This document shows, piece after piece, positions 8,412 through 16,655 of a stretch of 64,000 bases of DNA. Below the pieces are notes generated by a model. That model was not told where the DNA came from. It made no database searches and saw only the letters and a program-made list of their open reading frames with translations. The DNA comes from Sanguibacter gelidistatuariae. GTDB lineage: Bacteria > Actinomycetota > Actinomycetes > Actinomycetales > Cellulomonadaceae. The position numbers and the translations under genes are program-made. Each line of letters starts with the position of its first letter. The stretch's first letter is position 1. Location: positions 248,001 through 312,000 of the forward strand of contig NZ_FMYH01000004.1 in assembly GCF_900096585.1 (NCBI RefSeq). The letters run 5' to 3'.

Positions 8412-10094
8412 TCAGGCGCCGAGGCGGGGGAGTGTCACCTGGATCGTCGTGCCGACTCCGAGCGTGCTGGTGACGACGATGGAACCCTCGTGCCCGTCGA
8501 CGATCGCCTTGGAGATGACCAGCCCGAGACCGATGCCGGGGATCGCGTTCTCCCGGGCCGTGTCTGCCCGGAAGAACTTCGTGAACAGCATGCCCACGTC
8601 GGCCGAGGACATCCCGATCCCGGAGTCGGTCACTGTGACGACGCTCGCGGAGCCGGTCGCCTCGACCCGGACCAGGACGGTCCCGCCGGGCCGGGTGTAC
8701 TTGATGGCGTTGGAGAGCACGTTGTCCAAGACCTGGGAGAGTCGACCGTGGTCTCCGGACTGGATCGGGGTGGGGTCGATCTCCACCTTGAGGGTGACGT
8801 CGGCCGCGCTGGCCCGCGGGCGGAAGGACTCCAGGGCACGGGTGGCGAGCTGGTCGATGCGCACGTCGGTCATCCGGAACCGCAACGACCCCGCCTCGGC
8901 CTGGGCCGTGGTGAGCAGGTCGGAGACGAGCAGGAGCAGCTGTTCGGCGTTGCGGGAGATCACGGCGAGGTGGCCGACCACCTCGGGCGGCAGGTCGTAG
9001 TCGCCGTCTTCCCGCCCGTCGTCGATGAGCGAGAGGTAGCCGATGATCGACGTGAGCGGGGTGCGCAGCTCGTGCGAGACGGTTGCGACGAAGCTGTCCT
9101 TGGACCGCATGGCCGCGTTCATCTCGGTCACGTCCTGGAAGGCGATGACGGCGCCGTCCGCCGCGCCGTCGTCGTCGAGGATCGGACGCGAGGTCACCGA
9201 GACGATCCGCCGCTGCAGCGGGTCACGGCCCATCGCCATCTGGAAGTCGGTGAGCATCTCACCGGCGATCGTGCGCACGACGGGCCGGTCGGCCACCGGG
9301 ATCGGGGCGGCGGTGTCGACATCGAAGAGGAAGTGGCCGGCCTCGGTCGGGTCGACCGCGTCGTTGGGAGAGGCCAGATCGTGGAACTGCAGCTGGCGAC
9401 GGTTGTAGAGCACGTCGTTGCCGTCGGCATCGATCGTCAGCAGGCCGATGTCCACCGTGTCGATGATGGTCTCGAGCAGCTGAGAGGCCCGGCGCGCGGA
9501 CTTCTCGTTGTCACGCAGCTCCGCCTGCTGGACCCGCCAGTACTCGGTCACCACGGCGATCGCCGCCCCGAGCATCAAGACGATGAAGGGAAGCAGCAGG
9601 ACCCGGAACCAGAACTTCAGGTCGAAGTCGGCGCCGGTGGTCAGATCGGGGACGACGAGCACGACGACGGTCGCCGCCGTCCCGAGCAGGACGCCCTTCC
9701 AGTAGAAGTGGTAGGCCAACCACACGGCCGGGAAGATGCACAGCAGCCCGAGTGCGCCGATGACCTGCAGCGTGGCGCTACGGGTGAGGCCGATAGCGAC
9801 GAAGTCCGCGAGCGGTATCGCCAGGATCAGCAGCGAGGTCCTCCGGGGCCACGGCACGGCGGCAGCCGCGACCGTGGCGGCGACACCGATCGCCGCGCCG
9901 ATGAGGAACTCCGGCGTCTCGAAGGCCGTGCGTGAGGTGAGGCGCACGAGCACGACGACGACAAGAAAGGTGAAGGCGAAGGGAAGCTGGTTCGCGACGA
10001 CGGCAGACCGCGGGCCGCCGCTGAAGGCCCGGTTGACGAAGCGGGCCAGCGCGGAGACGCGCGGCCTGGGCGATCCGAAGGCTTCGCTGGTCAT
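8412..10094 (-). CDS. Membrane-bound PAS sensor histidine kinase
   Basis: A 560-aa hybrid-free kinase. Five or six membrane helices occupy residues 36-188, a PAS domain about 203-325, and HisKA has H341 in SHELRTP. The HATPase has NAIKYTRPGG (N box) and GIGLGLVISK (G box). The membrane-PAS arrangement suggests sensing of an intramembrane or redox cue. ATG 10094 is preceded at 6 nt by TAGACT, implying a leaderless transcript. The lone receiver at 7805-8236 is a candidate partner. Confidence 0.9.
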   Translation of the reverse strand: MTSEAFGSPRPRVSALARFVNRAFSGGPRSAVVANQLPFAFTFLVVVVLVRLTSRTAFETPEFLIGAAIGVAATVAAAAVPWPRRTSLLILAIPLADFVAIGLTRSATLQVIGALGLLCIFPAVWLAYHFYWKGVLLGTAATVVVLVVPDLTTGADFDLKFWFRVLLLPFIVLMLGAAIAVVTEYWRVQQAELRDNEKSARRASQLLETIIDTVDIGLLTIDADGNDVLYNRRQLQFHDLASPNDAVDPTEAGHFLFDVDTAAPIPVADRPVVRTIAGEMLTDFQMAMGRDPLQRRIVSVTSRPILDDDGAADGAVIAFQDVTEMNAAMRSKDSFVATVSHELRTPLTSIIGYLSLIDDGREDGDYDLPPEVVGHLAVISRNAEQLLLLVSDLLTTAQAEAGSLRFRMTDVRIDQLATRALESFRPRASAADVTLKVEIDPTPIQSGDHGRLSQVLDNVLSNAIKYTRPGGTVLVRVEATGSASVVTVTDSGIGMSSADVGMLFTKFFRADTARENAIPGIGLGLVISKAIVDGHEGSIVVTSTLGVGTTIQVTLPRLGA

Positions 10095-10100
10095 CGCCTG

Positions 10101-10106
10101 AGTCTA
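10101..10106 (-). promoter_or_regulatory. -10-like TAGACT, 6 nt before start
   Basis: On the minus strand TAGACT is followed by 6 nt and ATG 10094, with no Shine-Dalgarno. A leaderless transcript is predicted. Confidence 0.5.
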
Positions 10107-10142
10107 GGGGCAGGACCAGGCCCGGTGTCCGTCCTGGTGGTC

Positions 10143-11792
10143 CTACCCGGCGGCCGCGGCGCGACCGGCCTGTCGTCCGGAGAAGAGGCACCCACCGAGG
10201 AACGTGCCCTCGAGCGAGCGGTAGCCGTGCACCCCGCCCCCGCCGAACCCGGCCACCTCGCCGGCCGCGTACAGCCCCGGGACCGGGGCGCCGCCGTCGG
10301 ACAGGACCCGGCCGGAGAGGTCCGTCTCCAGGCCGCCGAGGGTCTTGCGGGTGATGACGTGCAGCCGGACGGCGATCAGCGGCCCGGCTGCCGGGTCGAG
10401 GATCGGCCCCGGGGTGGCCACCCGGATGAGCTTGTCACCCAGGTAGTTGCGGGCCCCGCGCATGGCAGTGATCTGCAGGTCCTTGGTGAAGGTGTTGACG
10501 ACCTCGCGGTCGCGCGCCTCGACGACCGAGCGCAGCGCGGCCTCGGTGATGAGCGTGTCCCCGGTGACCGCGTTCATCCCGGCGGCCAGCTCGGCAAGGG
10601 TCTGCGCGACGACGAAGTCCTCGCCGTTGCGCTTGAACGCCTCGACCGGCGCGGTCGCGCCCTTCTTCAGCCGGCCGAAGACTCCTTTGACGGATCGCCC
10701 CGTCAGGTCGGGGTTCTGCTCGGAGCCGGAGAGCGCAAACTCCTTCTCGATGATGGCCTGGTTGAGCACGAACCAGCTGTAGTCGTGCCCGGTCGTGCGC
10801 AGGTGCGTGAGCGTGCCCAGGGTGTCGAATCCGGGGAAGAGCGGCACCGGCAGGCGGTCGCCGGTCGCGTCGAGCCACAGCGAGGACGGGCCGGGCAGGA
10901 TCCGGATACCGTGGGCGGGCCACACCGGATCCCAGTTCTTGATCCCCTCGACGTAGTGCCACATGCGGTCCCGGTTGATCACCCGTCCGCCGGCCGCCTC
11001 GGTCAGGGCGAGCATCCGCCCGTCGACGTGGGCGGGGACCCCGGTGATCATGTGCTCGGGCGGGGTGCCCAGCCGGTCCGGCCAGGCGGCCCGCACGAGG
11101 TCCTGGTCGCCGCCGATGCCACCGGAGGAGACGATCACGGCCCCGGCGCTCAGCTCGAAGTCGCCCGTGACCTCCCGGCTCGAGGACTCCCCGCGCCTGG
11201 CGGTGCTGCGTGTGAGGCGCGCGCCGTGCACGCCGGTGACCACGCCGTCGTGCATGGTGAGCCCGTCGACGCGGTGGCGGAACTTCATGATGATCCGGCC
11301 GGTCTTGGCGTGGTCGAGCACCCGGGCGACAAACGGCTCGCAGATGCCGGGGCCGGTGCCCCAGGTGATGTGGAATCGGGGGACGGAGTTGCCGTGCCCC
11401 TGCGCGGTGTAGCCGCCGCGCTCGGCCCAGCCGACCACGGGGAAGAAGCGCACGCCCATGGCGTGCAGCCAGGCGCGCTTCTCACCGGCTGCGAAGTCCA
11501 CGTAGGCACGCGCCCACTGACGAGGCCAGTGGTCCTCGGGCCGGTCGAAGCCGGCCGAGCCGGTCCAGTCCTGCCAGGCGAGCTCGGCGGAGTCCTTGAT
11601 GCCCATCCGGCGCTGCTCGGGGGAGTCGACGAGGAACAGCCCGCCGAAGGACCAGAAGGCCTGCCCGCCCAAGGACTGCGGACCTTCCTGGTCGACGACG
11701 GTCACCGTGCGCCCCGCGTCCGCCGCCTCCGCGGCGGCGACGAGCCCGGCAAGACCTGCTCCGACGATGATGACGTCACTGGCATCAGACAT
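10143..11792 (-). CDS. FAD-binding dehydrogenase (KSTD/fumarate-reductase flavoprotein family)
   Basis: A 549-aa soluble flavoprotein. The N-terminus reads VIIVGAGLAGLVAAAEA, a dinucleotide-binding fold, followed by an acidic strand end and SLGGQAFWSFGG. The C-terminus has PGLYAAGEVAGFGGGGVHG, the second FAD contact. The family includes 3-ketosteroid dehydrogenases and fumarate reductases; this member fits the predicted-oxidoreductase branch and its substrate is unknown. ATG 11792 lacks a good ribosome site, and TTG 11828 in frame is possible. No steroid or fumarate genes lie nearby. Confidence 0.85.
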   Translation of the reverse strand: MSDASDVIIVGAGLAGLVAAAEAADAGRTVTVVDQEGPQSLGGQAFWSFGGLFLVDSPEQRRMGIKDSAELAWQDWTGSAGFDRPEDHWPRQWARAYVDFAAGEKRAWLHAMGVRFFPVVGWAERGGYTAQGHGNSVPRFHITWGTGPGICEPFVARVLDHAKTGRIIMKFRHRVDGLTMHDGVVTGVHGARLTRSTARRGESSSREVTGDFELSAGAVIVSSGGIGGDQDLVRAAWPDRLGTPPEHMITGVPAHVDGRMLALTEAAGGRVINRDRMWHYVEGIKNWDPVWPAHGIRILPGPSSLWLDATGDRLPVPLFPGFDTLGTLTHLRTTGHDYSWFVLNQAIIEKEFALSGSEQNPDLTGRSVKGVFGRLKKGATAPVEAFKRNGEDFVVAQTLAELAAGMNAVTGDTLITEAALRSVVEARDREVVNTFTKDLQITAMRGARNYLGDKLIRVATPGPILDPAAGPLIAVRLHVITRKTLGGLETDLSGRVLSDGGAPVPGLYAAGEVAGFGGGGVHGYRSLEGTFLGGCLFSGRQAGRAAAAG

Positions 11793-11873
11793 GGCGCCCA
11801 GTAGATCGCGCGCGAGCCGATGTGGCAAGCGTTCGACCTGCTGGGCGCCATGGTGGGTGCTGGCGGGTGGTCC

Positions 11874-12683
11874 TCAGGCGTCGCGGCGCTTGAGCAGCAC
11901 GGCGGCGACGATCGTGCCCACGACGGTCCAGGCGGCGAGGATCGCGAATCCGACCCAGGCGGTGTGCGTGCTCTGCCCCGGGGGGAGCATGACGGCGTCG
12001 CCCACGCCGGGCAGGTACTTGACGATCTCCTTGAGCGGCTTCCACGGGATGATCGGCAGGAAGGTCGGCAGGATGAGCAGCAGGCCCACGACGATCGAGA
12101 TGCCCGCTGCGGTGTTGCGCACGATCGCCCCGATGGACAGCGAGAACATCGTCATGAAGGACAGGTACAGCGCTGCGCCGACGAGCATCCGCAGCACGTG
12201 CGGGTCGCCCAGGCTCGCCGCGTGGTCGGTCGACGACAAGATCGCCTGGACCAGGAAGAAGGCCACCACGATCGAGACGAAGGACACCACGAAGGACGCG
12301 ATTCCGAGCACGACCGTCTTGGCCAGCAGCGCGGGCGTGCGGGTCGGCGCTGCGCTCAGCGTCGAGCGGATCATCCCGGTGGAGTATTCCGACCCGATGC
12401 CGATCACGCCGAGCACGACGTAGACGAGCTGGGCGAAGTACACGCCGACGATCGGGGCCATCGCGCCCACGGACACGCCGTCTCCAAATGCGTCCTGGCT
12501 CTTGGACGCGGAGGCCATGATCGCGCCGAAGCCGATCACGAGGACCACGGCGACCGACAGCGACCAGAGGGTCGAGCGGACCGTGAGGAACTTGATGAGC
12601 TCGCTGCGCAGCAGCCGGGGGAAGGTGACGATGAACTTGGAGGTGGGACCGGCCGACGGGCGGGTCAGGGTGGCGGCGGACAT
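11874..12683 (-). CDS. ABC-2 type transporter permease
   Basis: A 269-aa membrane protein with about six hydrophobic segments: a short cytoplasmic N-terminus, LIKFLTVRSTLWSLSVAVVL and further helices to the C-terminal KRR. It is the permease of a two-gene ABC-2 exporter. ATG 12683 is preceded by GGAGG, and its A is also the last base of the ATPase TGA, so the two are translationally coupled. The exported compound is unknown. Confidence 0.88.
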   Translation of the reverse strand: MSAATLTRPSAGPTSKFIVTFPRLLRSELIKFLTVRSTLWSLSVAVVLVIGFGAIMASASKSQDAFGDGVSVGAMAPIVGVYFAQLVYVVLGVIGIGSEYSTGMIRSTLSAAPTRTPALLAKTVVLGIASFVVSFVSIVVAFFLVQAILSSTDHAASLGDPHVLRMLVGAALYLSFMTMFSLSIGAIVRNTAAGISIVVGLLLILPTFLPIIPWKPLKEIVKYLPGVGDAVMLPPGQSTHTAWVGFAILAAWTVVGTIVAAVLLKRRDA

Positions 12684-13648
12684 CACTTTCCTCCGGTGAG
12701 GGTGGTGGTCGGACGTGAGATGGCGGGAGGGCCCGACGGACCCGTCGGTGCGGAGTGGTACTCGACCGAGTCGGCCGTGAGCTCCATGTAGGCCGCTTCG
12801 AGGGTGGTCTCGATGGGGGTGAGCTCGTGCAGGACGACCCCGGAGGACGCGGCAAGCTCGCCGATCGCGGCCGCGTCGGCCCCGTTGACATAGAGCAGAC
12901 CGGGTTCGCTGCTGGTGACCTGCGCTCCCGTCGGGGCGATGAGCTCGGCCAGGAGGGTGGCCTGCGGGCTGCGCACCCGCACGCCGTTGCCCGACGCCGC
13001 CGCGAGGATCTGGGAGACCGGCGCGTCGGCGAGGATCTTGCCGCGGCCGATGACCACGATGTGGTCCGCAGTCAGCGCCATCTCGCTCATCAGGTGGCTC
13101 GAGAGGAAGACCGTCCGGCCCTCGCTCGCGAGAGAGCGGACGAGCTGACGGACCCACAGGACGCCTTCGGGGTCGAGCCCGTTGACCGGCTCGTCGAGGA
13201 GGAGCGTGCGCGGGTTGCCGAGCAGCGCGACGGCGATGCCCAGGCGCTGGCCCATGCCGAGGGAGAAGCCGCCAACCCGCTTCTTGGCCACGGACTGCAG
13301 CCCAGTCATCTCGATGACCTCGTGCACCCGGGAGAGCGGGATGCCGTGGGTCGCGGCCATCGCCCGGAGGTGGTTGTACGCGCTGCGCCCGGTGTGCACG
13401 GCCTTCGCGTCGAGCAGGGCGCCGACTTCGGTCAGCGGTGAGCGGTGCGCCGCGTACGGCTTGCCGTTGACCGTGACCGACCCGTGGGTGGGGCGGTCCA
13501 GCCCGACGATCATCCGCATGGTGGTCGACTTCCCGGCCCCGTTGGGGCCGAGGAAGCCGGTGACGATCCCCGGTGCGACCGTGAAGGAGACTCCGTCCAC
13601 GGCGGTCTTGTGCCCGTACCTCTTCGTGAGGTTCTGTACCTCGATCAT
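12683..13648 (-). CDS. ABC transporter ATP-binding protein (DrrA/CcmA-like)
   Basis: A 321-aa ATPase. Walker A is GPNGAGKSTT (K40), the signature is the atypical FSLGMGQR, Walker B is LLLDEPVNGLD, and the H-loop SSH follows. A C-terminal extension of about 90 residues is typical of exporters such as DrrA or BcrA. It pairs with the permease immediately downstream. The Pro/Ser-rich tail runs past the folded domain. A role in efflux or lipid/peptide export is inferred from the family. Confidence 0.9.
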   Translation of the reverse strand: MIEVQNLTKRYGHKTAVDGVSFTVAPGIVTGFLGPNGAGKSTTMRMIVGLDRPTHGSVTVNGKPYAAHRSPLTEVGALLDAKAVHTGRSAYNHLRAMAATHGIPLSRVHEVIEMTGLQSVAKKRVGGFSLGMGQRLGIAVALLGNPRTLLLDEPVNGLDPEGVLWVRQLVRSLASEGRTVFLSSHLMSEMALTADHIVVIGRGKILADAPVSQILAAASGNGVRVRSPQATLLAELIAPTGAQVTSSEPGLLYVNGADAAAIGELAASSGVVLHELTPIETTLEAAYMELTADSVEYHSAPTGPSGPPAISRPTTTLTGGK

Positions 13649-13732
13649 TGGATCTCTCTCCCGTGAGTGGTGCTCCGCAGACGGCGCGGGGCGACATATC
13701 CATCTTCGAAGGGACGAGGCCTGACCGCCACC

Positions 13733-13765
13733 GCCATGTGGCCGAAGCGGGGTCGGCCACATGGC
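13733..13765. promoter_or_regulatory. Perfect 13-bp inverted repeat between divergent genes
   Basis: GCCATGTGGCCGA (13733-13745), a 7-nt spacer and its exact complement (13753-13765) lie between the divergent ABC exporter and Bax-inhibitor genes, 85 bp from the first start and 131 bp from the second. It could be an operator or an mRNA-leader hairpin. Confidence 0.5.
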
Positions 13766-13895
13766 CAGTTCCGGCTCGGGAACGTTGGCACCGGGTTGTT
13801 CGTTGACTACTCTTGAAGAGCACAATCATCCGGCCAGCGAGAATCCCTCGGCTGGCGCCACGGCGTCGGACCGGAACCGCGACCAGGAGGCACGA

Positions 13896-14744
13896 GTGGG
13901 AAATCCAGTCTTTGCTAACAGCGACGTGTTCGGCGCGAAGTCGAACGGCACGACGCTCAACGGTGCGCCGCTGAACGGTTCACCGACCGGGCAGGCGCCC
14001 CAGTACGGGCAGTACGGAGCGGGCTACCCGGCCACGGACGCCTCGACGCTCGGCACCATGTACGACGCGCCCTCGGCCACGACCGCTCAGACCGGGCGGC
14101 TGACCTACGACGACGTCATCATCAAGACTGGTGGGCTGCTCGCGCTGCTCGTCGCCGTCGGCGCGGTCACCTGGGTGATGTTCCCGGACATGTGGTGGGC
14201 CGGCGCGATCGTCGGTCTGGTCCTCGGTCTGGTCAACGCCTTCCGGCGGAACCCCAGCCCCGTCCTCATCGTCGGCTACACGATCGCCCAGGGTGTGTTC
14301 CTCGGCGGGATCAGCGCGATGTACGAATCGCAGTTCAACGGCATCGTGGCCCAGGCCGTGCTCGCCACGGTCTGCACCTTCGCGGCCTGCCTCATGCTGT
14401 TCCGCTCCGGGCGCGTCCGAGTCACGCCGCGGTTCACCCGCTGGCTGCTCTTCGCCATGGTCGGCTACCTGATCTTCTCCCTGGTCAACGTCGTCCTCAT
14501 GTTCGCGAACGTCGGCGGCGGCCAGTTCGGCCCGCTGCGCAGCGGCGGCTGGGGCATCATCGTGGGTCTCATCGCGGTGGGTCTGGCCTCGGCCTCGCTC
14601 ATCGTGGACTTCGACGCCATCCAGCGCGGCGTGCGCAACGGCGTCCCGGCGAAGTTCGCCTGGTCGGCGGCCTTCGGTCTCATGGTCACGCTGATCTGGC
14701 TGTACCTGGAGTTCCTGCGCCTGCTGGCCATCTTCCGCAACTGA
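13896..14744 (+). CDS. Bax inhibitor-1 / YccA family membrane protein
   Basis: A 282-aa protein: about 110 Asn/Gly/Gln-rich cytoplasmic residues, then seven hydrophobic segments ending FLRLLAIFRN. The body matches the actinobacterial Bax1-I family, whose relatives act as pH-sensitive calcium leak channels. The start is GTG 13896, with AGGAGG 5 nt upstream. The physiological role here is unknown. Thirty bases downstream lies the FKBP gene, in the same direction. Confidence 0.9.
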   Translation: MGNPVFANSDVFGAKSNGTTLNGAPLNGSPTGQAPQYGQYGAGYPATDASTLGTMYDAPSATTAQTGRLTYDDVIIKTGGLLALLVAVGAVTWVMFPDMWWAGAIVGLVLGLVNAFRRNPSPVLIVGYTIAQGVFLGGISAMYESQFNGIVAQAVLATVCTFAACLMLFRSGRVRVTPRFTRWLLFAMVGYLIFSLVNVVLMFANVGGGQFGPLRSGGWGIIVGLIAVGLASASLIVDFDAIQRGVRNGVPAKFAWSAAFGLMVTLIWLYLEFLRLLAIFRN

Positions 14745-14774
14745 GTTCACCCCATCTACGAGAGGTACCGACAC

Positions 14775-15179
14775 ATGTCGATCGAACTACCCCAGGCCAC
14801 CGGCGGATTCGGCGAGAAGCCGCAGATCACCTTCCCCACAGGTGGTGCGCCTGAGGGCCTGCAGGTCAAGGTCCTCGTCCAGGGCGACGGCGCAGAGGTT
14901 GCTGCCGGAGACAACATCGTCGTGCACTACCTCGGCCAGTCCTGGGACGGCGGTGTCTTCGACAACTCCTACGACCGCGGGGCCACGATCGATTTCCCGA
15001 TCGGTCTGGGCGCCGTGATCGGCGGCTGGGACCAGGGCCTGGTGGGTCAGCTCGTCGGCTCCCGTGTCCTGCTCTCGATTCCGCCGGAGCTCGGCTACGG
15101 CCAGCGCGGCGTCCCCCAGGCCGGCATCGGAGCGGGCGCCACGCTCGTCTTCGTCGTCGACGTCGTGGGCGTCGGCTGA
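14775..15179 (+). CDS. FKBP-type peptidyl-prolyl isomerase
   Basis: A 134-aa single FKBP domain without a signal peptide, so cytoplasmic. Characteristic parts are VHYLGQSWDGGVFDNSY, GAVIGGWDQGLVGQ and IPPELGYGQRG, with most of the usual proline-pocket residues. It accelerates X-Pro isomerisation during folding. A strong GC-rich hairpin follows, so it ends the transcript begun at 13896. Confidence 0.93.
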   Translation: MSIELPQATGGFGEKPQITFPTGGAPEGLQVKVLVQGDGAEVAAGDNIVVHYLGQSWDGGVFDNSYDRGATIDFPIGLGAVIGGWDQGLVGQLVGSRVLLSIPPELGYGQRGVPQAGIGAGATLVFVVDVVGVG

Positions 15180-15198
15180 CCCTCGGGTCTCCATCCGG

Positions 15199-15250
15199 CA
15201 CGACCGTGCGGCCGTCCTCCCTCCGGGGAGGGCGGCCGCACGTCGTCGTG
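15199..15250 (+). terminator. Strong hairpin downstream of FKBP gene
   Basis: CACGACCGTGCGGCCGTCC and its near-complement, ending CACGTCGTCGTG, form arms of over 20 bp around a TCCG-type loop. It lies 20 bp after the FKBP stop and has no U-tract. Confidence 0.7.
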
Positions 15251-15260
15251 CCCCCTGAGC

Positions 15261-15360
15261 GCCCCCTCCCTCCCTCCCCGCCCCCTCCCTCCAGCCCTCC
15301 CCTCCCTCCCCTCCCCTCCCCTCCCTCCCGCCCCCTCCCTCCCTCCCTCCCCTCCCTCCC
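15261..15360. repeat. Polypyrimidine (CCCT)n tract
   Basis: Almost uninterrupted C/T on the plus strand with repeated CCCTCC units. The minus strand carries many GGGA runs that can form a G-quadruplex. Confidence 0.85.
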
Positions 15361-15539
15361 GCCGAACTCGTGAACGGCTCGCCGAGCTCGTGAGTTAGGG
15401 CTGTTTCGCGGGTCGAAACACCGGTAGCTCACGAGTTCGGCGGGGGACTCACGAGTTGGGCGGGGGACTCACGAGCTCGGCGGGGGACTCACGAGTTGGG
15501 CGGGGGACTCGGTGAGGGACTCACGAGCTCGGCGGGAGG
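15361..15539. repeat. Palindromic repeat C0 plus 20-bp tandem repeats
   Basis: The 5' half shares GAACTCGTGAACGGCTCGCC with copies C1 and C2. Inner arms are 15382-15394 and 15428-15440. The 3' half is extended by CTCACGAG(T/C)T-type 20-bp units starting at 15428, 15448, 15468 and 15488, a 12-bp insert, and a fifth unit at 15520. Confidence 0.85.
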
Positions 15540-15670
15540 GGCCGGGTTGGGCGCGGCCGTCGGGTAGGTGGCAGGGGCGGCGGCTGACTCGGCCGAAAGG
15601 CCGACTGCCACGGTGAGATATCAGCCCGTGGTGGGATGCCACGGAGCGTGCGATAGGTCAGGCTGGACCG

Positions 15671-16636
15671 GTGAACACGTCTCTGGGGGGATTTGTGCGG
15701 GTGGCGACGACGGTCGTCGCACTCGCGATGGCGGCGACGGTCCTGGCCGGATGCGGTGAGGCCGCGCCGCTGCTCCCACTCGATCCGGTCGCCGGCGCGC
15801 CATCCGAGGCCCAGGCCCAGGCGCAGGCCGACCGGTTGGTGCTCATGCTGGCGGCGCTCGAGCAGCGGTTCACGGCCGAGCCCACGGTGAAGACAGTCGG
15901 CCTCGCCGACGACCCGGAGGAGGTCGCGCCGTTCCTGTCGGCCGACGCTACCGTCGACGAGGCACCGGACGCGCTCTCGCGGCACTTCAACCTTGCGAGC
16001 CAGCCCTTGGCGCTCATCGAGGCCCACGCGGCGTACCTCGAAGACATCGCCTCCGCCGGTCCGCGCCCGGTCACGGTCGACGTCGAGGCCACCGACGTCG
16101 ACGTGGTCGGCACGAGCCCTGTCGGCGACCCGGTAGCCCGCGTCGTGGTCGAGACGACCTACCGCTACGCCACCGGCCCGGACGCGGTCACCTCGGCCGA
16201 GTACGCGGTGTCCTGGGCCTCGGCCGTGGGCGGCGCAGTCGACGCCCACGGCACGGCCGTCCAAGGCCCCTACTTCGACGGAGTGCGTCTCACCGAGATC
16301 CTCCCGCTGTACGACGACGCAGGCAGGCCCGCGCTCGACAGCGGCCTGGGCGAGGACTCGCCCAGCAACGCCGTACACGGCTACGTCCGGGCACTCACGC
16401 ACGGGTCCAGCGCGAACGTCTCCGCCCTGGAGGGGACCGTGCGGTCCTCCGAGGACTTCCGGGCCGTGCTCAGGGACCGCCTCAAGTCCGTTGGCCGGTA
16501 CAGCGTGGTCGAGGTCCCCGGCGCTCGGATGGGTGACACCCACGTGATGTTCGTGATTCAGGAGGGGGTGCCCGGTGCCCTGCGGCTCGACGTGACGATC
16601 GGCCGCGACGGGCCCACGGTCGTCCCGCGGCTGTGA
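15671..16636 (+). CDS. Putative lipoprotein
   Basis: A 321-aa predicted lipoprotein: signal peptide hydrophobic core at residues 11-27 and lipobox VLAGC with C28 as the lipidated Cys. The mature part is acidic and mixed alpha/beta. I do not recognise a conserved domain. It begins at GTG 15671 and ends 19 bp before cbs, in the same direction, though cbs has its own possible promoter. Function is unknown; the export signal is clear. Confidence 0.8.
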   Translation: MNTSLGGFVRVATTVVALAMAATVLAGCGEAAPLLPLDPVAGAPSEAQAQAQADRLVLMLAALEQRFTAEPTVKTVGLADDPEEVAPFLSADATVDEAPDALSRHFNLASQPLALIEAHAAYLEDIASAGPRPVTVDVEATDVDVVGTSPVGDPVARVVVETTYRYATGPDAVTSAEYAVSWASAVGGAVDAHGTAVQGPYFDGVRLTEILPLYDDAGRPALDSGLGEDSPSNAVHGYVRALTHGSSANVSALEGTVRSSEDFRAVLRDRLKSVGRYSVVEVPGARMGDTHVMFVIQEGVPGALRLDVTIGRDGPTVVPRL

Positions 16637-16655
16637 CGATGGATACCGTGGGGGC

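Larger units (their letters stand above)
15180..15670. other. Gene-free region: terminator, pyrimidine tract and repeats
   Basis: This 491-bp gap holds the FKBP terminator, a pyrimidine tract of about 100 nt (15261-15360) and palindromic repeat C0 with its 20-bp tandem units (15361-15539). The leader of the lipoprotein gene follows, with TAGGTC at 15655-15660. No plausible short gene is visible. Confidence 0.8.

Noticed and set aside
15428-15539. CRISPR-like 20-bp repeats
   Set aside because: Units are contiguous and part of palindrome C0; no spacers.
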